Below, piece by piece: positions 7,747 through 12,518 of a stretch of DNA of 15,367 nt. Origin of the DNA: CAYTRS01 sp964440305 (lineage in GTDB: Bacteria > Patescibacteriota > Minisyncoccia > Moranbacterales > JAKLHP01). The notes under the pieces are model-generated. The model was not told where the DNA came from. It did no database searches and saw only the letters and a program-made list of their open reading frames with translations. The position numbers were made by a program, and so were the translations under genes. The stretch's first letter is position 1; each line of letters begins with the position of its first letter. The stretch is taken from NCBI GenBank assembly GCA_964440305.1, contig CAYTRS010000015.1, positions 1 through 15,367 on the forward strand, written 5' to 3'.

Positions 7747-7760
7747 CGCACTTTTTTAAA

Positions 7761-7796
7761 AATACTCGGGAAAAACATTTTCCACGAGTATTTTTT
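7761..7796 (+). terminator. Rho-independent terminator after the 63-aa gene
   Basis: Arms AATACTCGGGAAAA (7761-7774) and TTTTCCACGAGTATT (7778-7792) pair with a single bulge around a 3-nt loop, followed by TTTT. A weaker U-tract would follow on the minus strand (TTTAAAAAAG), so it may also stop transcription leaving the tRNA genes. Confidence 0.85.
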
Positions 7797-7806
7797 ATTT
7801 GCTTTG

Positions 7807-7880
7807 CGGGGACGACCGGACTCGAACCGGCGACCTACTGCGTGACAGGCAGTCGCTCTAACCAGCTGAGCTACGCCCCC
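7807..7880 (-). tRNA. tRNA-Asp (GTC)
   Basis: On the minus strand the cloverleaf is complete: acceptor GGGGGCG/CGTCCCC, D-arm GCTC...GAGC, anticodon stem ACTGC/GCAGT around CTGTCAC (anticodon GTC at 34-36), T-arm GCCGG-TTCGAGT-CCGGT, discriminator G73 as expected for tRNA-Asp. No 3' CCA is encoded (G then CAA), so it must be added by a CCA transferase. Confidence 0.97.
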
Positions 7881-7977
7881 AACTTGGTAATTTCCAATTT
7901 TAAATTTTTAAACATTGATAAATTGAGAAATCGTTTGAAAATTGAAAATTGTGAATTGAAAATTTTCAATTATTTCG
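7881..7977. repeat. AT-rich inverted repeat R4 between tRNA genes
   Basis: Left-half AATTTCCAATTTTAAATTTTTAAA pieces pair imperfectly with right-half TTTGAAAATTGAAAATTG units; the middle has TTTAAACATTGATAAATT. The same building blocks occur at 14812-14922. No gene is evident. Confidence 0.5.
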
Positions 7978-8051
7978 TACCAGGGGAGAGATTCGAACTC
8001 TCGACCCCGGGCTTATGAGTCCCGTGCTCTAACCAACTGAGCTACCCTGGC
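7978..8051 (-). tRNA. tRNA-Met (CAT), elongator; Ile2 not excluded
   Basis: Minus-strand cloverleaf: acceptor GCCAGGG/CCCTGGT with a G1-U72 pair, D-arm GCTC...GAGC, loop CTCATAA (anticodon CAT), T-arm GAGAG-TTCGAAT-CTCTC, discriminator A73, no encoded CCA (ACGAA). The anticodon stem CGGGA/GCCCG has an A31-G39 mismatch next to the loop. It lacks the unpaired 1-72 position of an initiator. A CAT anticodon is also used by tRNA-Ile2 after lysidine modification by TilS, so the amino acid is not settled by anticodon alone. Confidence 0.93.
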
Positions 8052-8110
8052 ATTATATAACTAAAACTAATGATATATCAATATTGCTCAATTTTCAAGA
8101 GCGGAAACAT

Positions 8111-8138
8111 AAAAATCCCGAAAGAGTACGGGACTTTT
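8111..8138 (-). terminator. Terminator after the initiator tRNA
   Basis: Read on the minus strand, TCCCG (8133-8129) and CGGGA (8120-8116) form a GC-rich stem with an 8-nt loop followed directly by TTTTTA. It is about 40 nt beyond the fMet CCA end and would separate fMet from the Met and Asp tRNAs, unless read-through occurs. Confidence 0.65.
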
Positions 8139-8175
8139 GTGCATTTTTATGGGCATTTACTTTTTAATTTTCGAA

Positions 8176-8252
8176 TGGTTGCGGGGGTAGGATTTGAACC
8201 TACGACCTGCTGGTTATGAGCCAGCCGAGCTGCCAGACTGCTCTACCCCGCT
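8176..8252 (-). tRNA. Initiator tRNA-fMet (CAT)
   Basis: Minus-strand cloverleaf of 77 nt including an encoded CCA (8176-8178). Acceptor AGCGGGG/CCCCGCA leaves A1-A72 unpaired, the bacterial initiator hallmark (E. coli has C1-A72). The D-stem has A11-U24, also initiator-specific. The anticodon stem GCTGG/CCAGC around CTCATAA keeps G30-C40 and G31-C39 but has U29-A41 in place of the third canonical G-C pair. T-arm is GTAGG-TTCAAAT-CCTAC. It is the only one of the three tRNAs here with an encoded CCA. Confidence 0.97.
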
Positions 8253-8274
8253 ATCTTGATTTACTGTCTATGCC

Positions 8275-8303
8275 ATTTTATCTCATTTTAAGCCATTTGT
8301 CAA
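8275..8303 (-). promoter_or_regulatory. Promoter of the initiator tRNA
   Basis: On the minus strand: TTGACA (8303-8298), 17-nt spacer, TAAAAT (8280-8275). The start site would fall near 8268, about 16 nt before the tRNA 5' end. The -35 and first 11-12 spacer bases are identical to the promoter at 7477. Confidence 0.8.
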
Positions 8304-8343
8304 GCCCAAAATAAAGGTCGCTTGAAATAAAAATATTATTCAG

Positions 8344-8355
8344 ATAGATATCTAT
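8344..8355. promoter_or_regulatory. 12-bp perfect palindrome between divergent promoters
   Basis: ATAGATATCTAT is a perfect palindrome about midway between the minus-strand fMet promoter and the nrdR promoter. It could be an operator; it does not fit the NrdR-box consensus. Chance occurrence in AT-rich DNA is possible. Confidence 0.3.
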
Positions 8356-8376
8356 ATTATTAGTTGAAATTTTGCC

Positions 8377-8385
8377 TGTGGATAA
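8377..8385 (-). promoter_or_regulatory. Consensus DnaA box upstream of nrdR
   Basis: TGTGGATAA on + is the reverse complement of TTATCCACA, the perfect DnaA-box consensus. It lies about 40 bp upstream of the nrdR -35. DnaA boxes are known near ribonucleotide reductase promoters in some bacteria (E. coli nrdAB). No cluster of boxes or AT-rich unwinding region is seen, so this is not proposed as an origin. Confidence 0.5.
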
Positions 8386-8423
8386 CTTTTTATCTTTCCC
8401 GAAAATGGCTTGAAATGGGATAT

Positions 8424-8451
8424 TTGACGAAGTAAAGACTTGTAGTATAAT
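8424..8451 (+). promoter_or_regulatory. nrdR promoter
   Basis: TTGACG (8424-8429), 16-nt spacer, TATAAT (8446-8451), with start site near 8458. An element very similar to the spacer of the fMet promoter (8403-8420) lies just upstream. The -10 region overlaps the first of three TGTAGTATRA repeats. Confidence 0.75.
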
Positions 8452-8462
8452 TAACTTATTAT

Positions 8463-8478
8463 ATACAATATGTAGTAT
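8463..8478 (+). promoter_or_regulatory. Probable NrdR box (autoregulatory)
   Basis: ATACAATATGTAGTAT agrees at 13 of 16 positions with the NrdR-box consensus acaCwAtATaTwGtgt as I recall it. It sits about 5-20 nt downstream of the predicted start site. Half-site-like TGTAGTATRA copies also occur at 8441-8450 (over the -10) and 8494-8503, though each full 16-mer there matches only about half the consensus. NrdR boxes usually occur in pairs; the 8433/8463 spacing is 30 bp. Confidence 0.55.
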
Positions 8479-8540
8479 AAAGTTACATTTAAGTGTAGTA
8501 TGAATTATTAATGTGCCATATTATTGCGGAGGCGCTCAAT

Positions 8541-8564
8541 ATGGCGCAAAAGCCAAAACAATGA
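8541..8564 (+). CDS. 7-codon leader ORF overlapping the nrdR start
   Basis: MAQKPKQ-stop, preceded by Shine-Dalgarno GGAGG (8528-8532) at 8 nt. Its TGA (8562-8564) overlaps the nrdR ATG (8561-8563) as ATGA, the classic translational-coupling junction. nrdR has no ribosome-binding site of its own at useful spacing other than this, so ribosomes may reach nrdR by finishing the leader peptide. It could instead be incidental. Confidence 0.4.
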   Translation: MAQKPKQ

Positions 8565-9043
8565 TCTGTCCATTTTGCGGACATAACAACACTAGAGTTA
8601 CTGACTCGCGCGATACCAACGACGGAAAGGCGATTAGGAGAAGGCGAGAATGCGAAAAATGCCATTCGCGCTTCAGCACCTATGAAGAAGTGGAAATTAT
8701 GCGCCTGACGGTTGTCAAAAAAGACGGCCGAAAAGAAGATTATGATCGGAAAAAGGTTGAAACGGGAGTTCGAAAATCTCTTGAAAAAAGGCCGGTAAGC
8801 GAAGATAAAATCCAAAAAATGCTGGGAGATATTGAATATGAGATCCAATCCAGCAATGCGATCAGGCAATGCCAGACGGAATCAGGCAAGGTTTGCGAAG
8901 TTACCAGCAGGGAAATAGGAAAGATAGTCCTTTCCAAACTCAAAGAGATTGACGATGTGGCGTACTTGCGTTTCGCCAGCGTGTACAAATCTTTCGGAAG
9001 CGCGGAAAGCTTCAAAAAAGAAGCGGAAAAGATAACTAAATAA
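8561..9043 (+). CDS. nrdR: Transcriptional repressor NrdR
   Basis: Nucleotide-sensing repressor of ribonucleotide reductase genes. The 160-aa product has the N-terminal zinc ribbon (Cys3, Cys6, Cys31, Cys34: MICPFC...CEKC) with the family's TRVxDSR and RRRRECEKC motifs, then an ATP-cone domain from about 48 to 140 ending in VAYLRFASVYKSF. I chose the ATG at 8561 because it gives the conserved MxCPFC start; a GTG at 8513 would add 16 unconserved residues. Relative to typical NrdR, about 10 extra residues occur at roughly 97-113 (SSNAIRQCQTESGKVC), in DNA containing a direct repeat. nrdD follows after 148 bp. Autoregulation through the upstream NrdR box and control of nrdD are likely. Confidence 0.95.
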   Translation: MICPFCGHNNTRVTDSRDTNDGKAIRRRRECEKCHSRFSTYEEVEIMRLTVVKKDGRKEDYDRKKVETGVRKSLEKRPVSEDKIQKMLGDIEYEIQSSNAIRQCQTESGKVCEVTSREIGKIVLSKLKEIDDVAYLRFASVYKSFGSAESFKKEAEKITK

Positions 9044-9172
9044 TCGGAAATCCGAATATCAAAATCCAAAATCCGAAACAAATTCAAAATAATAAAATCC
9101 GAATAGTTAAAACATTTATTTATTCCACTATTGTTTCGAATTTCGAGATTAGAATTTCGAGCTTAATTAATT
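9044..9172. repeat. Intergenic inverted repeat R5 (nrdR-nrdD gap)
   Basis: Left ATCCGAAACAAATTCAAAAT (9071-9090) pairs imperfectly with right ATTGTTTCGAATTTCGAG (9129-9146). The centre contains TTAAAACATTT (9107-9117). A second copy of the same design is at 11397-11512. It lies in the mRNA between nrdR and nrdD if they are cotranscribed. Confidence 0.6.
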
Positions 9173-9191
9173 TTAGGGGAGGAAAACAAAT

Positions 9192-11396
9192 ATGAAAACA
9201 AAAAAGGAGAAAAAAGGGGGGAAGGCTGAAAAGTCTAAAAACGTTAAATCTTTCAAAAACAGCATTAAGAAGGTGGTAAAAAGAAGCGGGAAAGTTGTTC
9301 CGTTTGACGAGAGAAAAATAGCCAAGGCAGTTTGCAAAGCCCTGGAGGCTACAGGGGAAGGCGGAATCCAAGACGCCCGCAAAGTGAGCGACAAAGTAAC
9401 CAGGCTTCTCAATAAGAATTATAAAAAAGGCTACATTCCGGAAATTGAAGAAATCCAAGATTTGGTGGAAAGAGTTTTGATGATTTTGGATTTTGAAGAA
9501 ACGGCAAAAGCCTATATCCTTTACCGCGAACAGCACCGGAAAATCCGGGAAACGCAGGAGGCGATCGATGATGCTTCCAAGCTGGTTGACAAATATATTC
9601 AGGAAATGGACTGGAAAGTGAAAGAAAACGCCAACATGTCCTATTCGCTCCAGGGACTCAACAACTATATCGCTTCAATCGTAAGCTCCAAATATTGGAT
9701 GAACGGGGTTTATCCGAAAGAAATCCGCGAAGCCCACGAGAATGGAGATTTTCATATGCATGATCTTCAGCTTATTGCCGCTTATTGCTGCGGGTGGGAC
9801 CTGCAGGATCTTTTGATGAGGGGCTTTACGGGAGTTTCCGGAAAAGTTTCCTGCAAACCGGCAAAACATCTGGGATCCGCCTTGGGGCAGATTGTCAATT
9901 TTATCTATACGCTTCAGGGGGAGGTGGCTGGAGCGCAGGCATTTTCCAATTTTGACACGCTTCTTGCTCCTTTTGTGCGGCATGACAATATGAATTATGA
10001 AGGGGTGAAGCAGAATATCCAGTCTTTTGTTTTTAATATGAATGTTTCCACCCGCGTCGGATTCCAAACTCCTTTTTCAAACATCACAATGGACATAACT
10101 CCGCCCTCAACCTTGGCGGATGAATCCGTGATTATTGGAGGAGCTCCTCAAAAAGAAAAATATAAAGACTTTCAAGAAGAGATGGATATGATAAATCGAG
10201 CCTTTGCGGAAGTTATGATAGAGGGTGATGCTAATGGTAGAGTGTTCACTTTCCCAATTCCTACTTATAACATTGGAAAGAAATTTGATTGGGACAATAA
10301 GCAGTTTAATCCCATTTGGGAGATGACGGCCAAATATGGAATCCCATATTTTGCCAATTTCGTAAATTCCGATATGGATCCGGAAGATGCCAGAAGTATG
10401 TGTTGCAGACTTCGTTTGGATAACAGAGAACTTTATAAGCGCGGAGGCGGGCTTTTCGGAGCCAATCCGCAAACGGGATCAATTGGAGTGGTAACGATAA
10501 ATATGCCCAGAATAGGATATCTTTCCAAAAATCGCTCTGGAATCAAGGCAAAAAAAGCAGGATTTTTCAAGAGCCTATACCACCTGATGGATCTTGCCAA
10601 AGAAAGCCTGGAAATAAAAAGAAAGCTGGTAGAAGGTCTTACGGAAAAGGGACTTTATCCCTACACCAAATTTTATCTTAATGGAATAAAAATGCGCCGG
10701 GGGCAGTATTGGGCTAATCACTTTTCAACTATCGGACTAGTGGGAATGAATGAAGCCCTCCAGAATCTTATCGGGAAAAATATCGCCACCAAAGAAGGGC
10801 AAAAGCTGGCGGAGGAAATACTTGCGAAAATGCGGGAACGGATTATCGGCTATCAAAAAGAAACTGGCAATCTTTATAATCTGGAAGCCACTCCTGCCGA
10901 AGGAACTGCATATAGGCTGGCGCGCATTGACAAAGAAAAATATCCGGATATGATTTTTGCCAATAATGGATCGGTCAATGAAAAAAATGCCGAGCCGTAT
11001 TACACCAATTCTTCCCAACTTCCGGTAAACTTCACCGATGATATTTTTGAAGCCTTGGAACTTCAGGACAAGTTGCAGACAAAATATACCGGAGGAACTG
11101 TTCTTCATGGCTTTCTGGGAGAAAGAATCTGCGATACGGAAACCACCAAAAAGCTGGTGAAAAAAATCGCCGAAAGCTACTCGCTTCCATACTTTACCCT
11201 TACTCCTACTTTCAGCATCTGCCCGGTTCACGGCTATCTTCCGGGCGAGCACTTTACCTGTCCAAAATGCGTCATTTCCCAGCCTACGGAAGTTTATTCG
11301 CGCGTGGTTGGATACATCCGGCCGGTTCAGCAGTGGAACATGGGAAAACAGGCGGAATTTGGAGACAGAAAAGAATTTGCGGTGAAGAAAAAATAA
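9192..11396 (+). CDS. nrdD: Anaerobic ribonucleoside-triphosphate reductase NrdD (class III)
   Basis: Oxygen-sensitive glycyl-radical enzyme that reduces NTPs to dNTPs. A Lys-rich N-terminal extension (1-25) precedes an ATP-cone allosteric domain (about 27-118, KRSGKVVPFDERKIAKAV...). The catalytic barrel follows, with HDLQLIAAYCCGWDL (190-204) and SMCCRLRLDNRE (402-413) supplying the conserved active-site cysteines. The C-terminus has CPVHGY...CPKC (677-693, a zinc site with His680 where a Cys is also used in the family) and RVVGY, Gly707 being the predicted radical site, then RPVQQWNMGKQAEFGDRKEF. The length of 734 aa is usual. GGGGAGG (9176-9182) lies 9 nt before the ATG. NrdG, its activase, is the next gene, so the pair is complete. 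It indicates anaerobic dNTP synthesis. Confidence 0.97.
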   Translation: MKTKKEKKGGKAEKSKNVKSFKNSIKKVVKRSGKVVPFDERKIAKAVCKALEATGEGGIQDARKVSDKVTRLLNKNYKKGYIPEIEEIQDLVERVLMILDFEETAKAYILYREQHRKIRETQEAIDDASKLVDKYIQEMDWKVKENANMSYSLQGLNNYIASIVSSKYWMNGVYPKEIREAHENGDFHMHDLQLIAAYCCGWDLQDLLMRGFTGVSGKVSCKPAKHLGSALGQIVNFIYTLQGEVAGAQAFSNFDTLLAPFVRHDNMNYEGVKQNIQSFVFNMNVSTRVGFQTPFSNITMDITPPSTLADESVIIGGAPQKEKYKDFQEEMDMINRAFAEVMIEGDANGRVFTFPIPTYNIGKKFDWDNKQFNPIWEMTAKYGIPYFANFVNSDMDPEDARSMCCRLRLDNRELYKRGGGLFGANPQTGSIGVVTINMPRIGYLSKNRSGIKAKKAGFFKSLYHLMDLAKESLEIKRKLVEGLTEKGLYPYTKFYLNGIKMRRGQYWANHFSTIGLVGMNEALQNLIGKNIATKEGQKLAEEILAKMRERIIGYQKETGNLYNLEATPAEGTAYRLARIDKEKYPDMIFANNGSVNEKNAEPYYTNSSQLPVNFTDDIFEALELQDKLQTKYTGGTVLHGFLGERICDTETTKKLVKKIAESYSLPYFTLTPTFSICPVHGYLPGEHFTCPKCVISQPTEVYSRVVGYIRPVQQWNMGKQAEFGDRKEFAVKKK

Positions 11397-11512
11397 TAAA
11401 TACAAAAAGTCCTAAGCACGAATTTCGAAATCCGAAATAAATTCAAATTTTTAAAACATTTGAATATTTGGATTTTGGCATTGTTTCGGGTTTCGGGTTT
11501 TGATATTCAGAT
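11397..11512. repeat. Intergenic inverted repeat R6 (nrdD-nrdG gap)
   Basis: Left ATTTCGAAATCCGAAATAAA with ATTCAAATTTTT pairs with right TTTGAATATTTGGATTTTGG and TTGTTTCGGGTTTCGGG. The centre carries the same TTAAAACATTT (11451-11461) as R5 and R8, and the flanks resemble R5. No promoter was convincing here, so nrdG probably depends on upstream transcription. Confidence 0.6.
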
Positions 11513-11515
11513 TTT

Positions 11516-12211
11516 ATGGTTATTGGCGGTTACCAAAAACTGACCCTGATTGATTATCCCGGAAAAATCGCAACGACTGTTTTTACGGTCGGATGCTCCT
11601 TTCGCTGCCCGTTTTGTCATAATCCGGAGCTAGTTAATGGTTCACAGTTAACAGCTAATAGTGGCTTGGAAAAAGATTTTTTTAAATTTTTAAAAACTCG
11701 CCGGGGGAAACTGGAAGGAGTTTGCATTACCGGAGGAGAGCCAACCATCCAGCCCGATCTTTTGGATTTTATCGGAAAAATAAAAAAACTGGGATATTTG
11801 GTAAAACTTGACACTAACGGAAGCCGACCGGATGTTGTTCGAAAAATAATTTCCGAAAAATTGGTTGATTTTGTTGCGATGGACATCAAAAACCACCCGA
11901 AGGCGTACAGGAAAACTACCGGGGAACTGGCGGATATTGAGAGGATAAAGCTAAGCGTCAATATGATAATGGGAGGGAAAGTTCCCTATGAATTTCGGAC
12001 TACTGCGGTTCCCGGAATCCACAAGGAAGAAGATTTTTTGAAGATCGCAAAATGGATTTCGGGAGCCAAGAGCTATTATCTTCAACAATACCGGGAGATA
12101 AAAATTCTAGATTCAAATCTCAAGAAGAAAACCAAAGGAAAGTCCCTTAATCTCCATAAAATCGGAGAAAGAATAAAAGGAAATTTTGGAAAATTCGGGA
12201 TAAGGGAATGA
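11516..12211 (+). CDS. nrdG: Anaerobic NrdD-activating radical SAM enzyme NrdG
   Basis: Radical S-adenosylmethionine activase that generates the glycyl radical on NrdD. The 231-aa product opens with GGYQKLTLIDYPGKIATTVFT and the radical-SAM cluster motif CSFRCPFC (CxxxCxxC), then GVCITGGEPT (the GGE SAM-binding motif), LDTNGSRPD and FVAMDIKN. This is the PFL-activase-like NrdG2/anaerobic RNR activator form commonly paired with this type of NrdD. The ATG at 11516 gives the expected N-terminus but lacks a Shine-Dalgarno sequence. After the CxxxCxxC motif, a Ser/Thr/Asn segment (NGSQLTANSG) is encoded by four degenerate 7-bp repeats, probably a surface-loop insertion. It ends with a TGA stop. 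Confidence 0.92.
   Translation: MVIGGYQKLTLIDYPGKIATTVFTVGCSFRCPFCHNPELVNGSQLTANSGLEKDFFKFLKTRRGKLEGVCITGGEPTIQPDLLDFIGKIKKLGYLVKLDTNGSRPDVVRKIISEKLVDFVAMDIKNHPKAYRKTTGELADIERIKLSVNMIMGGKVPYEFRTTAVPGIHKEEDFLKIAKWISGAKSYYLQQYREIKILDSNLKKKTKGKSLNLHKIGERIKGNFGKFGIRE
11633..11660 (+). repeat. Four degenerate 7-bp tandem units inside nrdG
   Basis: GTTAATG, GTTCACA, GTTAACA and GCTAATA follow directly. They encode a loop just after the radical-SAM cysteines. A 28-bp block is not a multiple of three, so either it arose with compensating changes or the periodicity is coincidental. Confidence 0.5.
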
Positions 12212-12290
12212 AAGTGTAAAATTCAAAAATCAAATATAAAAATTACAAATAAAAATTGAAAATTGGATAAATTTGAAATATTTTAACACC
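12212..12290. repeat. Short intergenic inverted repeat R7 (nrdG-DUF167 gap)
   Basis: GTGTAAAATTCAAAAATCAAAT (from 12214) pairs imperfectly with ATTTGAAATATTTTAACAC (ending 12289). It could act as a weak terminator after nrdG. No promoter for the next gene could be identified in the gap. Confidence 0.45.
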
Positions 12291-12296
12291 TTATTT

Positions 12297-12518
12297 ATGA
12301 GGGTTTATGCCAAGGTCATTCCCGGGTGTTCAAGGAGCGAGGTGGAAAAAATTTCCGATCAGGAATATAAAATAAAAGTCACCGCTTCTCCGGAAAAAGG
12401 AAAAGCAAACGAAGCCGTGCGCGAAGCTCTGGCGGAATTTTTCAAAGTGAAAAAAGCATCCGTGGAAATCATTGCCGGGAAAACGGCCAGGAGGAAGATA
12501 ATCGATGTTATTATTTAG
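12297..12518 (+). CDS. YggU/DUF167 family protein
   Basis: A small conserved protein of 73 aa whose biochemical role is unknown. The sequence MRVYAKVIPGCSRSEVEKI, ITASPEKGKANEAVREALAEFF-like middle (KVTASPEKGKANEAV) and KVKKASVEIIAGKTARRK carry the DUF167 hallmarks PGxSRxxV, GKANEAxxxxLAxFF and SVEIxxGxxxRxK. I start at the ATG at 12297, where the family normally starts; a TTG at 12273 would add eight residues. The 3' end overlaps the comEC start by 14 bp, and its last codons contain the comEC ribosome-binding site, so the two are translationally coupled. Confidence 0.9.
   Translation: MRVYAKVIPGCSRSEVEKISDQEYKIKVTASPEKGKANEAVREALAEFFKVKKASVEIIAGKTARRKIIDVII

Noticed and set aside
8253..8560. 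Replication origin suggested by the DnaA box
   Set aside because: Only one consensus box is present, with no dnaA/dnaN neighbours and no cluster of boxes.
8513..8560. Longer NrdR starting at the GTG at 8513
   Set aside because: The 16 extra residues are outside the conserved NrdR start, while MICPFC at 8561 is the normal N-terminus and fits the coupled leader ORF.
10737..11405. A 222-aa open frame on the minus strand opposite nrdD
   Set aside because: It is the shadow of a clearly conserved gene; its translation has no recognisable domain, and no promoter or ribosome site supports it.
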